This document shows, piece after piece, positions 1 through 11,545 of a stretch of 64,000 bases of DNA; positions within the stretch are counted from its first letter, which is position 1; each line of letters opens with the position of its first letter. Both the position numbers and the translations under genes were made by a program. Source of the stretch: Luidia sarsii (taxonomy: Eukaryota > Echinodermata > Asteroidea > Paxillosida > Luidiidae). The stretch is from positions 5,742,761-5,806,760 of the forward strand of contig OX465103.1 of the NCBI GenBank assembly GCA_949987565.1, written 5' to 3'. The notes under the pieces were generated by a model. The model was not told the DNA's origin, made no database searches, and saw only the letters and a list, made by a program, of their open reading frames with translations.

Positions 1-85
1 CTGCGAGGATCGAAACGTCAGGCCTTCTAACTTTTGAGATTTATGTATTGCAGGTCAGTTTATTCAGTGAGCAGTTTGCAACAGT
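1..85. mobile_element. Family A hairpin element, right end
   Basis: AGGATCGAAACGTCAGGCC followed by CTAACTTTTGAGATTTATG and CAGTGAGCAGTTTGCAACAG. This is one end of the dispersed family whose complete copies lie at 10771-11190 and 39967-40126. The other part is outside the window. Confidence 0.7.
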
Positions 86-1043
86 TTTTTTTTATTTACT
101 TCATCTTATAACTAAGGACAATGTTTCCTTGCTCTAGACTTAAGATGTATTTACTGTAGGCCTGTTCGTGTGCATGGGTCGATTTACTTGGAATGCAGCG
201 TGATGCCGGCTACGACCGCGCACAGCACGCATGCACGCACGTCTATGCAGGGGTGTGAGTAGCCACACACACACACACACACAAGCTGAAACCAGCCCGC
301 GAAAAAGATCAAACCTCAAAGTTCCTCATACTCTTATACGAGCAGGTACATAAAAAATCCGACATTCACAGTGAATATCTAAACAAACAAAAACCGAAAT
401 CAGCTAAAAAGCTGAGTTCTCACATCCATGTCTATCTATGGCAATTGGCTGCAGCCGCTCGCTGGCGCGAACTACACGTTGTGTTTCGAACTTCCCGAGT
501 CGAACATGTGTGCCGTTGTCATATCAGCTCGTTTGCTCTGCTCACGTATATACAGGGCCTTTGCTATAGCCTATTGGCCTACGCAAACACGACACTAAAA
601 AACCAATAATTTACCAGTTCATTGTTTTCAGTAGGTACATGCACATGCACCACTGTCTTGGTGTACATAGATTATACCACGGCATGGTCACGTTCTGATA
701 CCCTGAATATCCACCAGACACAACATAATGAAATAGGCCTATGCCTGCATTTTCTGCACCTTCAGGTTTAGAAATGGAAAATTGTTCCTTAATAATTTCA
801 TGCTCAGTTTACAGGGGAAAGATAGTTTGATATTTCCTTACCTCTGCTTCCTTTCTGACTGTCAATTCCTTCTGCCTCAAACCGAGAAGAAAAGAGAACC
901 AATGGCAACTGCATAGTGCTCTATGGGTGTGCCCGTAGCGCTGTGGACATCGGTAAGAATCCTCGTTGTGTGCCAAAAGTCTCAACCCTCAGTCCACGTG
1001 TCGAGATAATTATTTCAATGTCACCCGTGGCGTGACCGAGGTT
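86..1043. other. Non-coding stretch with a CA microsatellite
   Basis: A (CA)10 tract lies at about 263-283. Otherwise the sequence is unique-looking and AT-leaning, with no supportable exon on either strand. Confidence 0.6.
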
Positions 1044-1163
1044 GTAGAAGAGGTAGGCTGGTTCCCGTCCCCTATCTCCAGACGTCTCACGTCCTCATTT
1101 CGGAGGACGTGAGACGTCTGGAGACCAGGTAGGGGACGGGAACCAGCCTTAGTAGAAGTGGTA
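1044..1163. mobile_element. Compact hairpin element with imperfect 12-bp direct repeats
   Basis: A near-perfect inverted repeat (1056-1148) folds GGCTGGTTCCCGTCCCC against its complement through GACGTCTCACGTCCTC and a 6-base loop (ATTTCG). It is flanked by GTAGAAGAGGTA (1044-1055) and GTAGAAGTGGTA (1152-1163), a 12-bp direct repeat with one mismatch that looks like a target-site duplication. Confidence 0.6.
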
Positions 1164-2025
1164 GGGCGCCACCAGGTGTGACGTAGGCCTACACACCGTG
1201 ACGTCACGGTTCGTCGAAATTGACCTGCGCAAAGGGTTGCGGTCTTGTTCAAGCCACGCCGGTTACATTGCAACGAAATTAAGTAATTTAATTCGAAAAA
1301 ATATCCGTGCTTTAGTCTCCAGCAGTTTGGGGACTTTGCACGGGTTCAACCAATTATATCAACCTGCTCCAACTGCATTGGCAAAAGGCCAAATGCTCAA
1401 ATTCGATCACTTCTAGTCTGAAGAAACTTCATAAATGTCGATATCAAATGTTCCTGTCTATGATAGGCCTGTGCAAATTCTTATGAAACTTATGCTCCTT
1501 TTGAGTTTTCTTTTTTGCAAACTTCGTAAAAAGAATATTGTACTGTGGCAAGAAACGGTTTGGAAGAACAGGCCTAGTAAGACGTTCTGCATGTGTACAT
1601 CGTTATCTCGTTAGAACGGAACTTAAGAATGTCAGTCGGCGTATTTGGAAATCACATACATTTCTTTTATTGACTGATCGATGCAACTTACAAAATGGTC
1701 TAGGTATCTTAGAACAGTAGGCTGGCAAAAACTACAGCTTATAATAAGATATCTTGTGCACGTAGACTTCGGCAGCTGAATGTACATGACTTGTATACGT
1801 TCGTAAGAACGAAGGGGACGTGGTACAAGAGGTTGCACCACGCCCTTTCTACTGCTCCAATGTTTTCCATTTTCCTCAAAATACCAAGAGCGATCTTAGG
1901 ATGGACTACATCGAGTCCTTCAGATCCCATCGGAGCTAACTCCCCACAAATTTCATCAAATCCAGTCAAGTTGACTCTTACTTTGGTGGGATGCCCTACA
2001 TCGTCTGACGTGCTGGACGCGATAT

Positions 2026-2160
2026 TTTTCCGTAGGTAAGCGAGTCAAAATGTTGTCACGATTTACATTAATTATTAATGAATTATTCATCGCCCCAGAC
2101 GTAAATAAGATTAACATGCGAAAAACATGAAGAATTTTTGACTCGCTTACCTACGGAAAA
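2026..2160. mobile_element. MITE-like foldback, 25-bp inverted ends
   Basis: TTTTCCGTAGGTAAGCGAG... at 2026-2050 is inverted at 2135-2160 around an AT-rich core with no coding capacity. A clear target duplication is not visible. Confidence 0.6.
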
Positions 2161-2842
2161 GAATTGCGTACTGGACATCGACAACACGTGCCCTTGACAA
2201 AGCATCATGCAGAATCCGAAACACAATAAAAAATGTGATCCCTCTAATACACAAGAACATGCTAAAGAGAGTGAGAGCAACAGGGTGGTTATTCGATTTG
2301 GAAAAGGGAGAGTATAAAGATTTATGCTCAACTTAGCTACAACTGTACAACCTTAATCCCCTAAAATTTGTTATTTAAAAAAAAATCTAAACTGGATGAC
2401 AATTCTCATGGCCCTGAGTGTTCTTTTAAATTCTCCACAAGGTCGGGTGCCACGCCAGCAGAAGTATACGGTACAACTGACGAGAACACGGGGTACCACA
2501 CGTGAAAATGACGGCGCTGCCGTTGGCATTACGAATCAAGATATCTTGGGGGATTCTTTTCCATATGGGGCAGGCTTCGATTTAGCTTTGTGGTGTGAGA
2601 ACGAACATTTTTAAGGCTAGCTGGGTGCAAACCATGTTAGGAAGAAAACTCAAATGAATCCATCGTTTTAATAATAACATTCTCTGAGCCATGACGGGTC
2701 ACTTAGAAGTGGGAGGCCTACGAAGAGCAATCTGAATGTTTCAACTCTTCTACCAGCATTCTAAACACGCCTACTGTGTTCCAACAATACATTCGAGCTG
2801 CACGAGAACTAATACACCATCAGAAATGTGCAAATTGGTAAA

Positions 2843-3005
2843 ATTGGCAAAGAAAACTTTGACTAAACCGGAACTTGAACCCGAGACCTCAGGATTACCG
2901 TATACCAGTGGTCTTCCATCTGAGTTATCTAGCCCTTAGAGGGTGGTCTTGCCCAATAGTCAACTAGTCTTTGCCGGGGCGGGGCGCCAGTCAGAAGCAA
3001 TTCAA
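2843..3005 (-). mobile_element. tRNA-Lys-derived SINE, minus orientation
   Basis: Read on the minus strand: a tRNA-like head with TAACTCAGATGGAAGACC (A box region), GAGGTCTCGGGTTCAAGTTC (B box) and an acceptor partner, then the tail GTCAAAGTTTTCTTTGCC. The 5' leader contains GCCCCGCCCCGGCAAAGAC. It is the same family as 40372-40460 and 54290-54420. Confidence 0.7.
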
Positions 3006-4400
3006 CCATTAACTGCCGTAGATCTCCAGGGATCAAACCCAGTGACTACTTGAAAAATAAATCAGTGCGGGTTCGAAGGGTATTTTAATTCATTCCTGCT
3101 AGATCCCTGCAGAGTCCGTATGCGGGACAGTGCCGGCGTTGGGGCGTCTTGAACACTTCATATCATAGGATCTAACCATTGAGATGGTGCGGGCATCGCT
3201 GTCGATATACAGCCCTTGCCTCGTTCCCAGCAAAATGTACAGTAAAGAGAACAAGGTTGAGGTTTAGCATTTACCAATTGCATGACATGAATACAGAAAC
3301 GAATAGATTTATTCTCCTCCCAGAATTCATTAAACATAACACCAGGGGTCCCTTTTCACTTGTCTATTTTTTGGGCTTGGTTAAAAGTATGTAGAAATAT
3401 CTTCGAGTATAGTTACATGTAGGCCTATTTGTAGATGCAATGCTTTACCATTTTAGGATTTAATAGCTCAGAAAGGTAAAGGGCCTTTCATCAAAGCAGG
3501 AGTCCTTTCTTAAAGGACAATTATAACTACAAATGTCACCGCTATGTATATTTTCTTTTTACAAATCAGAAAGAGAGAACTTTGAAAGGTCGACGTTACA
3601 GCAACACACACCCGACGTGTTTAATTAAACAAAAAAGGTACCCCAGTGGAACATGTGTATCTAGCCATCCAATTAGGAGCTGTTGATCAATGTATCCTGA
3701 AAACAATACTATACAATGATGTAAAAGCTTCCTACGAAGATCACTGGACAAAAGCATCGTATTGTGAACATGCCAGAAATGTGCAGAAAACAAATATAAT
3801 TCCGTCACTGCCTTAAATAGAGTGCAAAACAGATTATTTTATTGCCCTTTTTGTTAGTCTTAAAATTACATTCACACAGTCCAGTTGGGCAGAACGATTT
3901 TGCCCCCTCCCTCCGAAAAAAGGATACTTTACAATCCGATATTAAGGCATCTGGAAACAAGACAAGTGACGTTTGCCGTGACTTGTACATTATGATTACC
4001 AACACATGCACTAACGAAGAATAACAACCGAAGCGATATAATGAAGACAGAAAAAAACACTGCTTGAGGGACTTAGCAAGTCGATAGTCACGATATGCCA
4101 TCAGATTTAAAACAAAATAACGGCATCAGAAACAAATTTATTGGGAAGGGCACCGGTAGGGCCTTTAGAAACTAACGGTAGGTCCAAAAGCGGTATGTTG
4201 AGAATGTGTGTATACAGACTATCTGCCTAGGTATAGGCTTTGGTTGATTGAGTTGGGCTTTGCCGTATCAAAAAGCATTGAGGTATGCGTTCGACTAAAA
4301 AATAAGGCGATGCCAAATTGCCAACTACGTTCACTGGCGATGCCGTATATCTTATCGAGATGCGGGGCGAATGTGTGCAGTGGTCGATCTGCCTGTGAGA
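3006..4400. other. No gene seen
   Basis: AT-leaning non-coding sequence. Small open frames on both strands lack splice support or family resemblance. Confidence 0.5.
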
Positions 4401-4404
4401 TTAA

Positions 4405-4600
4405 CTCGGTGATGGTTTGCCCTACTCCACGTATACTTACCACTGGATGCCCAGTGTTTTGCCCGACCTGAGTGCATGCTGGGAAAAAAGCAATTTGGGC
4501 GGGATTTGAACTCTCGACTCCTGCCCGTGTGTCTAAAGTATGTACAGAGCGCATGGCAGACACCAACAGAGAGGCACCTTACATATACAGTCCGTTCACT
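4405..4600 (-). mobile_element. tRNA-like SINE fragment and dispersed repeat
   Basis: GCCCTACTCCACG and CCAGTGTTTTGCCCGACC resemble the dispersed repeat also seen at 6942-7012, 32335-32385 and 46780-46880 (GCCCTACTCGACG ... CTCAGCGCTTTGC). On the minus strand, GAGTTCAAATCCCGCCC at about 4500-4516 is a Pol III B-box-like motif. Confidence 0.4.
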
Positions 4601-4669
4601 GTATATAAGAGCTCCGGCATATTCCGTAACACATGTGCCCTTGTTCGTGTGGCCCGTGGAATAGAACGA

Positions 4670-4781
4670 TTTTTCATCTCATTTGGCACAGAGCAGTAAT
4701 GGAAACATACAGAGAAAAATGTGGAAATTATGATAGACTTGCTCGTTTCCACTCCTGTTCTGCACCAAATGAGATGAAAAA
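4670..4781. mobile_element. MITE-like foldback, 37-bp inverted ends
   Basis: TTTTTCATCTCATTTGGCAC...GGAAAC at 4670-4706 is inverted at 4745-4781. The core is short and no coding sequence is present. Confidence 0.65.
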
Positions 4782-4859
4782 AATACCCCACTGTCAGTCA
4801 CTGGTCGTGCTATCTGTTTATTTGCCGCCACTCACGACTGGCGGGGGATAGAGACCCCT

Positions 4860-5130
4860 GGTGGGCTAAGCCTTGTCCAAGGCGGTCTCTCCGAAACAGT
4901 ACGACACCGGGCAGAGATGCGGGCCAAACGCACGCAAACCACGGCACAACGGCACTATACCACGCCGGGTCCAAACTGTACACGGCTCACAGACCGCGCC
5001 GCTGCCATACCACACACATGCACGCAGCTGTCCCGGCCGCCGTCGAGTTGGTTCACTGACCAAGACGAGACGTGCACACGACATACCCGGTAGTACGCAC
5101 GCAATTTATGGGCGGGGTGCGAAAGCTATG
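4860..5130. other. GC/CpG-rich stretch
   Basis: Richer in CpG than its surroundings. It contains overlapping open frames on both strands (103 and 72 codons) of low-complexity Arg/Pro/His composition. No splice or family support, so it is not called as a gene. Confidence 0.35.
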
Positions 5131-5182
5131 AGCAGATCAATGGGGCTGCCTTTCGCAACGATGTTGCGCAAAGCACCATACT

Positions 5183-5373
5183 AGGGCCTCTTGTCAAAAA
5201 GATCATCGGTTGGGGATCAGATGATTTGACCCGTCCGATGTCGTTTCCACCGGATAGCAATTGTGAATTTTTCACCCCAGAGTCCAGTACAATCGGCTTT
5301 CTACCGGGGGAAATTTTATCGGTCGGATGAATTCAACCGGCACTCAACCGATGATCTTTTTGACAAGAGACCT
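5183..5373. mobile_element. MITE-like foldback, 29-bp inverted ends
   Basis: CTCTTGTCAAAAAGATCATC GGTTG-type ends at 5183-5212 and 5345-5373 face each other. The interior has several short CCGAT/ACCGG self-complementary pieces, so most of the 191 bp can fold. Confidence 0.65.
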
Positions 5374-5789
5374 AGGCTACTATAGGCCGGATTTGGATGT
5401 CTAAATCGGCGACCAGCGCCTTGGTCAAGGCTACTGGTGGGCCAGCTGCGGGTTTGAACCACGGAGGAAGGCCACTGAAGGAAGAGAGCATGCGATAATG
5501 AGGCCGAGCTCAACTTGGAGTGAGCGGAGTGTAGTTGCACAGTATATGAGGATAGCTAAAGCATGAACGACACTCAACTTTGCACTCCTGACATATGCCG
5601 TAGACCTAGCTACATGATTCACCCATCCTGGCCCAAGTTTCGCCAACTCTCAGTGCACGTGTGTATAGAGTAACGCCCAGGCATAAAACAATCAATCTCT
5701 ACTGCTGCTGTCTGCAGAAAAAACACCTTACAACAATGAAGGTTAAGTGGCAGGACAGGCATCAAAAACAAAAAAAGAGCGCTGGTGCG

Positions 5790-5850
5790 TTTAAGCTGAG
5801 ATCTCGGGTTCAAGTCCCGATCCAGTAAGATTTCCTTTGCCATTTTTCAA
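5790..5850 (+). mobile_element. SINE 3' fragment
   Basis: GATCTCGGGTTCAAGTCCCG, then ATCCAGTAAGATTTCCTTTG: the B box and tail of the tRNA-Lys-derived SINE without its 5' half. Confidence 0.55.
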
Positions 5851-5948
5851 AATCAAAACGGACCAATCTTGGTTCCACCTATGGCTAACCCCTTGTTCAG
5901 AAAACTCCCATGGTCTTGCGTGTTATCTTGGGGGATTTCACGGCGACT

Positions 5949-6144
5949 AAAGGCTATTTAATTAGGTTTGCGGTGACACCATGTAAGTTCTCTTTTGTGA
6001 GTAAGTGTGGTTCTGAAAAGAACCGGAGGAACTCGACGTTTGGAAGCAGAGTACACTGAGAGAATTTACACGGTGTCACCGCAAACCTAAATTATCCTGC
6101 TATTCTCACCATGCAAACCTTCAAATCTCATTTAAAGGCTATTT
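5949..6144 (+). mobile_element. Family B hairpin element with 11-bp target duplication
   Basis: The inverted ends GGTTTGCGGTGACACC (5965-) and GGTGTCACCGCAAACC (-6087) enclose GTGGTTCTGAAAAGAACCGG and ACTCGACGTTTGG. The copy continues CCATGCAAACCTTCAAAT to its 3' end. AAAGGCTATTT occurs at 5949-5959 and at 6134-6144, an exact 11-bp direct duplication flanking a 174-bp insertion. Confidence 0.85.
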
Positions 6145-6480
6145 CAAATGCACAGTGTACTTGGAGCGTACTGTGCACATCAACACCCCGAGGGACAAGG
6201 CCTCCCGATTGTGGCATTGTCCACTCACGCCAGCAACAGCTAGCTGTGGCTCAACAACGAGACCATCTACACAGGAAAACGGTGAACGGTCAAACCAAAG
6301 GCAAGGGTCGTTTAACGAGGGGTTGCCCTTTACAATGTGCACTCAGCACTGCCTTGTTATTGCCCAATTGCCTGCTTGAAAAAAAAAAGAACCCCGAAGC
6401 TAGCAGACAACCGAACAAAGCGCCGAGCATTTGGAGCGTTCACAAAGGGCAAAACCTAATTATATTGCATTCCCATCAAC
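6145..6480. repeat. Degenerate dispersed repeat
   Basis: Around 6320-6375, GGGGTTGCCC...CTCAGCACTGCC...CCCAATTGCCTGC resembles the repeat at 46780-46880. No gene seen. Confidence 0.35.
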
Positions 6481-6941
6481 ATAGATTATGATTAGATATT
6501 TTAATGGAGGGAAAAAGACATCTTGGATACGAACCCTAGCAACAGCCCCCCCCCTGCACTTTATTAAAACAGAAAACATTTGTATCTCAAAAAAAATCTG
6601 ATATCGAGCATAAATAAATCTTGGGGCACAAACCAAACTACCCGAGACTGAAAACGTGTACATGTACACGTACATGTATAATGGGCCACCCAGGGCCTAT
6701 TAGTTCCATAAACCACGCTATCAAAACTTCAATTATAAACCCCCAAAATAGTTCAGCACCAAAGACTGAACAGAATTAGAACAGACCAAAAATAACTGGC
6801 TTGAAGGACGGCCGGACGAACAAACAAGTACAGATGATATTCTAGGCTAGGCTTGCACGTTTCCCTCGCTCATCAAAAGAGAAAAAATAACCCAGAAAAT
6901 AGTAACATTTTATTAAGACGAGTCATATTAATACACAAGTG

Positions 6942-7200
6942 TTTGCCCTACTCGACGACATGCAATCAAACACTGTACAGTATATGCTCAGTGCTTTGCC
7001 CGATTGCATGCGGACAAAATACAGGCAATATAGGAAGGTTTGCGGTGACACCATGTATAAGGTCTCTTAAAGGAAGAGTTGTGGTTCTGAAAAATACAGG
7101 CAGCTCGGACGGGATAAGAACCCACTACTCCTGCTTTCTAGTACAGACGTCATGCCATTGGACCATCGAGCTGGTCGAGGTCATGGGTGGATGCGAATAT
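6942..7200. mobile_element. Composite of dispersed repeats: family B end and tRNA-like SINE piece
   Basis: GCCCTACTCGACG (6946-) and GCTCAGTGCTTTGCCCGATTG (6985-), then a family B left end (GGTTTGCGGTGACACCATGT, 7038-) with GTGGTTCTGAAAA. On the minus strand at about 7175-7105, GCTCGATGGTCCAATGG and GTGGGTTCTTATCCCGTCCG form a second, different tRNA-like head. Confidence 0.5.
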
Positions 7201-9080
7201 GTATACATATAGCAGCTGGGACAGCGTTGCATCAAAGATATATATTTTGCGTCGAGAACATACTTCAAGAAGGGTCTGTCCTATTTGACGAGCAATTAAA
7301 CACAGCTATGAGTTATAAACATTAGTGGGTTTTTCAGGGGGGGGGGCATTTTGAGAAAGAGAAACCAGGGAGGAATGAAGGTACAAGAAGGTTGTAGTGG
7401 TATATACACATGTATTTGTGGTTTACTTTTTCAAATTCTTCCATTTTTTTGGTTGTATAATTAATCGCAGATTTGAATAATGCCTGCATGGGTTATAAAG
7501 TTGGATGAACATCTGGCAGTATCTGAATGAGTCAATGCTGTGCACGCTCAACCTGCCCTGGTATGAGCCACGGGGGTATTGTGCGACTGTGCATTAACAT
7601 GCACATCGTACAATCTGCAGGGTACCAGTTGCAGAGAGGTCGGAGGCTTCCATAACGCAGTTTCTTTGTGGGCAGGGCACATAAGTACCAGACCATTCTG
7701 GCACTCTTGTTGTTCACTGGGAGACATTGCCTTGCTTCAAACACGTCAATACAGTCAGTGCACTGTCTGTAAGGGGGCTCGACCTATTTTTAGAACCACA
7801 GCATTGATTCTTGCTCTGGCTCTGTCATCCAACTGCTCAAGATACAGGTTTTTTTTTTTTTTTTTTTTTAAGGTTGAAATTCCATCCTCTGGATAAATCT
7901 ATCAATTCTTTTACAACCATTGCAAAATTTGCATCGATACATTACTTTATTTATAGATGGCAGGAACCCAGATGGTGTGGTGCCGAAAAAAGGCCGCCGT
8001 GTTAAGGTGCAGGCGCCCCTGAAGCACTCGGGGTACTAGACGTCGATCAAACAGAATGCTGAGGTATCTCATGAGACAGGCACACACAGAGTATCTAGTG
8101 ACATTGATATACAGTAGATAATAGTGGAATCGGTAGCTGCAAGAAGTGAAGTACAGACAAGAGAAGAAGACGAACAGGATGCCACGCCCATTCCAACCCT
8201 CTTCTTGGTTTGTTACAAAGAAACCCCCACCCCCCCCCCCCCCCCAAAAAAAACCCGAGACAAGGCTGCACATGTCACACTACCCCCACCCTCATCCACA
8301 ACTCAGTGAAAACTACGAATGTTGTTAAAGGCCGACCACATTTTTTTACATTTATTTTTTTTTTTTTTAATTTTTCAGATGACGTAAAATGAGATCGTTA
8401 TGTGCACCATGATGCATTTTTCTTAAGGTTGTAAAAAAGGCTACTGGAGGGAGAATAGTATAAATTGAGATTCAGATTGAGTGACTGAAAAAAAATTAAA
8501 AATGGGGCCTTTTTTTTGGGGGGGGGGAAGTTGGGTTGCGGGGGGAGGGGGGGGGCTGGGGAGTTAAAAGCCAATTCCTACAAATGGCCAACTTTTTTCA
8601 TTCAATGTTTCCTACCCCCAAAAAAATTCAATAAAAATAACAAATACTCAACATATTTAACTCCTTTTAGATTACAACTGTCTTTTTTTTTTTACACAAT
8701 CACACTTAGGTCTGGAGATCACCACTGCTCGTTAAAGCCAACTAAGGTATCTGTTCCAAAAAAAAATTTCTCGCCCTACTTTCTACACAAACATACAATG
8801 TAAATAATAATAAAAAAAGAAACTCATCAATTAAAAAAAATCATTATCAGTTCATGATCCCAGACCCGTGCAATTAAGAGTTCTTACGCTTTGTTTTGTT
8901 GTTGTTTTTTTTTTTTCATTTTTTTTTTTAAACTGGGTCTCGTCATACAAAACCATCTACAGTGGGCGGCCATTGACCTATGCAGGCAATGGCATGATGT
9001 CCTCTCCAGGCCACTGTAGTTGATGGAGAGCTGAAAGGACCGTAACAATGTGGTAGGAAAGCCGGACCACTGCTTTGGGG
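7200..9080. other. Non-coding, homopolymer-rich; UBE2N 3' flank
   Basis: Many poly-T, poly-A and poly-G/C runs (7850-7871, 8227-8246, 8346-8370, 8512-8528). The part just below 9081 should include the UBE2N 3'UTR. No further exon seen. Confidence 0.5.
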
Positions 9081-9118
9081 CTATGACTGCACAGCGTGAA
9101 TTCTTGTCCATTCTCTCG
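9081..9118 (-). CDS. UBE2N: UBE2N exon 5 (38-nt terminal coding exon)
   Basis: A very short last exon: acceptor CTTGTGCAG, then CG completing an Ala codon, then REWTRIHAVQS and TAG. It aligns with human RAWTRLYAMNNI, and its phase (needing one base from exon 4) fits exactly. The joined protein is 151 residues. The acceptor is preceded on the sense strand by a C-rich run (the poly-G at 9137-9150 on the plus strand) that can act as the polypyrimidine tract. Changes from the usual tail are Tyr to His and a one-residue shortening. Confidence 0.88.
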
Positions 9119-9179
9119 CTGCACAAGAGTGAGATGGGGGGGGGGGGGGGAGAGGAGGGAACGGGGAAGGGGAGAAAAA

Positions 9180-9400
9180 TAACCAACAGACATACATTCA
9201 CTATTGCTGGCCTGAAAGTTTGGAACACAAAATTCACCACCATCAGATCAATGGACACCATCTTGCCGTTGAAAATGCACATGAAAAATTTCTTGTATCC
9301 TTTTTCCCTTTGATAGGACTATGTTTCTTATTATCTTGTGTTGCTTAGTGCCATGATTTAGATGGGATGGCGCTCTGCAAATCCTGGTGTTTTTTTTTAT
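9180..9400 (+). mobile_element. Possible LINE 3' end fragment in UBE2N intron 4 (antisense)
   Basis: The plus strand reads NRHTFTIAGLKVWNTKFTTI, then RSMDTILPLKMHMKNFLYPF and a stop. It resembles the FS..A.K.WN.LP..IR...S...FK..LK.FL end of CR1/L2-type reverse transcriptase proteins, followed by GGGATGGCGCTCTGCAAAT, like their 3' UTRs. Confidence 0.35.
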
Positions 9401-9689
9401 ATTTCTTTATGAAAGTCGCCCAACACAATGCCTAAAAAGGCCACTCAAGGTGAGGGCTAAAAGAAAGGAGTAAGGAGAAGAACCAGCAGCAAACTAGATT
9501 AGGAGGAAGACAGATGAACGTTTATGTTACGTTTGAATTGAGACACGTTATAAGGAAGGGGGAAACAGGTTGTAGGTAGAGAATACCTATTAAAGAGAAA
9601 TCGGTGAGGGAGCGAACTTGGGAGCGTGGTCCCCTCTGCCCAAGGTTCTCTCTAGCTTCCCTACCCAAACACGATGCCGACACAACACG

Positions 9690-10110
9690 ATGCATGACCC
9701 TGCCTGAGAGAGAGCGTGGCTCTGAGAAGAGCCGCTAACTCAGTTAACGTCAGTACATGGTGTCGAATGTTCACAGTGACACCACGTACATCGTCCCTTT
9801 CTTGAGAGGGAGTGTGGCTCTCTTGCTAATCTCAAAGTTAGCAACAAAGATATGATGCAGAATGTTTGCGGTGACACCATCAGCGCCATCTCTTTCTTGA
9901 GAGAGCGGCTCTGACTCTGAGGAGAGTCGCTGACTCAGAGTAAGAACGCCAGCACAATGTAGGATGCAGTGAGATCATGTGCTTAATCTCTTTCTGCAGC
10001 CGGTGTGGCTCTGGGCAGAGTGGCCAGCTCCAAGCAAGCACGGAAACACGATACGGGATGTTTGTGGTGAGGCCACGCTCACTACCTCTTTCTTGAGAGT
10101 GAGCTTACGA
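9690..10110 (+). repeat. Degenerate array of family B units in UBE2N intron 4
   Basis: Four to five spaced copies of a GTTTGCGGTGACACCA / TCTTTCTTGAGAGAG / GTGGCTCTGAGAAGAGCC-like unit, each about 80-100 bp and well diverged. It is an older, less regular counterpart of the 57-bp array at 43.4-45.1 kb. Confidence 0.55.
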
Positions 10111-10192
10111 GAAGAGCGTGGTTTTACACAGTGTGTGCTCTGGCCATCACCAGACAACTTGTCCCGCCCATGATAACAGAGGTACGGCTCAC

Positions 10193-10333
10193 CTGTTTGT
10201 ATGGCGTGTGCTTCATTTATTTTCCACTGCTCAGCAACGTCATTTGCTAGAGGGTCGTCTGGGTTGGGGGCACTAAGCAGAGCTTGAATCGATAATAAAA
10301 CTGTCCGGATTTGTAAAGCTGGACTCCATTTAT
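10193..10333 (-). CDS. UBE2N: UBE2N exon 4
   Basis: Begins after TTTGTAG with the last two bases of the Asp codon, then [20 protein letters not shown], then [20 protein letters not shown] and AHAIQT. It ends ACAG|GTGAGC in phase 1. The segment forms the C-terminal helices of the E2. [15 protein letters not shown] matches human [15 protein letters not shown]. The open frame continues past the donor for about 70 codons of unrelated sequence, which is intron. Confidence 0.95.
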
Positions 10334-10757
10334 CTACAAAGGAAAAGCAAAACAAAACATCACTGAATAACACAAAAGAAACAATTTTTTTTTTTTTTTC
10401 ATACCAAGTAAAGTAAACAAAATCTTGCATCCAATTTGCTTGATGACAAAGGTTGAGTCTTGAGTCAATCACAAGTCACTTTTTAAATTGGACACGGTTT
10501 CCAAAACATTTCGGACAGTTTAACAGCTGCTAGTAATAGGCCCGCATACACACAACATCGAAAACCAAAGACGCAAACTGTTGAGAGAGGTCGAAAACCA
10601 TATACCTGGACAATATATCGGATAATTTGGTGGTTTACTGTGATCACATCAAGGGTCTTATGATGAATAGATGTCTTTATAGTAAACATGTTGCTGAAAT
10701 TATCACTCGGTGAAGAAGAAACTGTCGAGAACCAATCTTTGGTTTAACCCATGTAAC

Positions 10758-11203
10758 ACAAAATGAGTTTAGGTGATATACAAAAATGTTGCAAACTGCT
10801 TACTGACTAAAATTACCAAAATGTAAATCTTAAAATTTAGTGGGCCTGACGTTTCGATCCTAGCAGGACCTTTCTCAAAGGCAGAGTGACAAGGACAAAA
10901 CAGATACATGTACACGGAGGAAGGGGGGGGTAGGGATTTGTCACTAATCCCTACCCTACTCCTTGCCCTTCTCTTTGATCTTTCCCCCTACTCTCACTAA
11001 TCCCTACCCCACTGCTTGCCCTTCCCTTTGATCTCTCCCTACCAGCTGCACTCTTTGTCCTTTGTTTCTCATCCGTGTCCTATTCACTCCCCCCCCTTCC
11101 TCCGTGTACATGTATCTGTTTTGTCCTTGTCACTCTGCCTTTGAGAAAGGTCCTGCTAGGATCGAAACGTCAGGCCCACTAAATTTTAAGACAAAATGAG
11201 TTT
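10758..11203. mobile_element. Family A hairpin element with 13-bp target duplication
   Basis: Element 10771-11190 is flanked by exact copies of ACAAAATGAGTTT (10758-10770 and 11191-11203). The arms (10829-10920 and 11100-11190) are inverted over about 90 bp: GGGCCTGACGTTTCGATCC, TAGCAGGACCTTTCTCAAAG, GCAGAGTGACAAGGAC and so on. The left end carries AGGTGATATACAAAAATG and TTGCAAACTGCTTACTGAC. The core is a duplicated TCACTAATCCCTACCC region. It lies in intron 3 of UBE2N. Confidence 0.9.
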
Positions 11204-11439
11204 GTGAAAGCTGCAGCCTATCTTAGCACGTATGTGTCTCATTAACCAATTATTTTAAGGTATTTCCACCACCTCCAAGTCATGCAAGTCAAGTCTGACT
11301 CAGTGGTCCAATTCTGAGAGTAGGTCGTTCAGTCCGAGCCATAGAAAGCTAAACTCCACCTAGACTTGAATCTGAGTCACGACTCATACAAGTCTGGCAT
11401 TCAATTGATTATGAATGTTGAAGCAAATACAAAAAAAAA

Positions 11440-11545
11440 CCTGTTGCAAACTGCTCACTGACAAAAATATCCTGCAATGCATAAATATCAAAAGTTACAG
11501 GGCCTGAATGTTTGGATCCTAGCAGGACCTGTTTCAAAGGCAAAG
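11440..11545. mobile_element. Family A fragment
   Basis: GTTGCAAACTGCTCACTGAC ... GGGCCTGAATGTTTGGATCC, TAGCAGGACCTGTTTCAAAG: a diverged left half, in UBE2N intron 3. Confidence 0.6.

Noticed and set aside
4873..5184. 103-codon frame in a CpG-rich stretch
   Set aside because: Composition-driven; open frames occur on both strands and there is no domain or splice support.
6211..6240. WREWTMPQ on the minus strand, tested as the UBE2N last exon
   Set aside because: No Tyr-Ala after it and no proper acceptor or phase; the 9118-9081 exon fits fully.
8990..9111. Minus-strand CAVIAPKQWSGFPTTLLRSF, which looked like the WN.LP..IR end of a LINE
   Set aside because: The upstream part is exactly the UBE2N terminal exon in another frame (REWTRIHAVQS, correct acceptor and phase); the rest is its 3' region.
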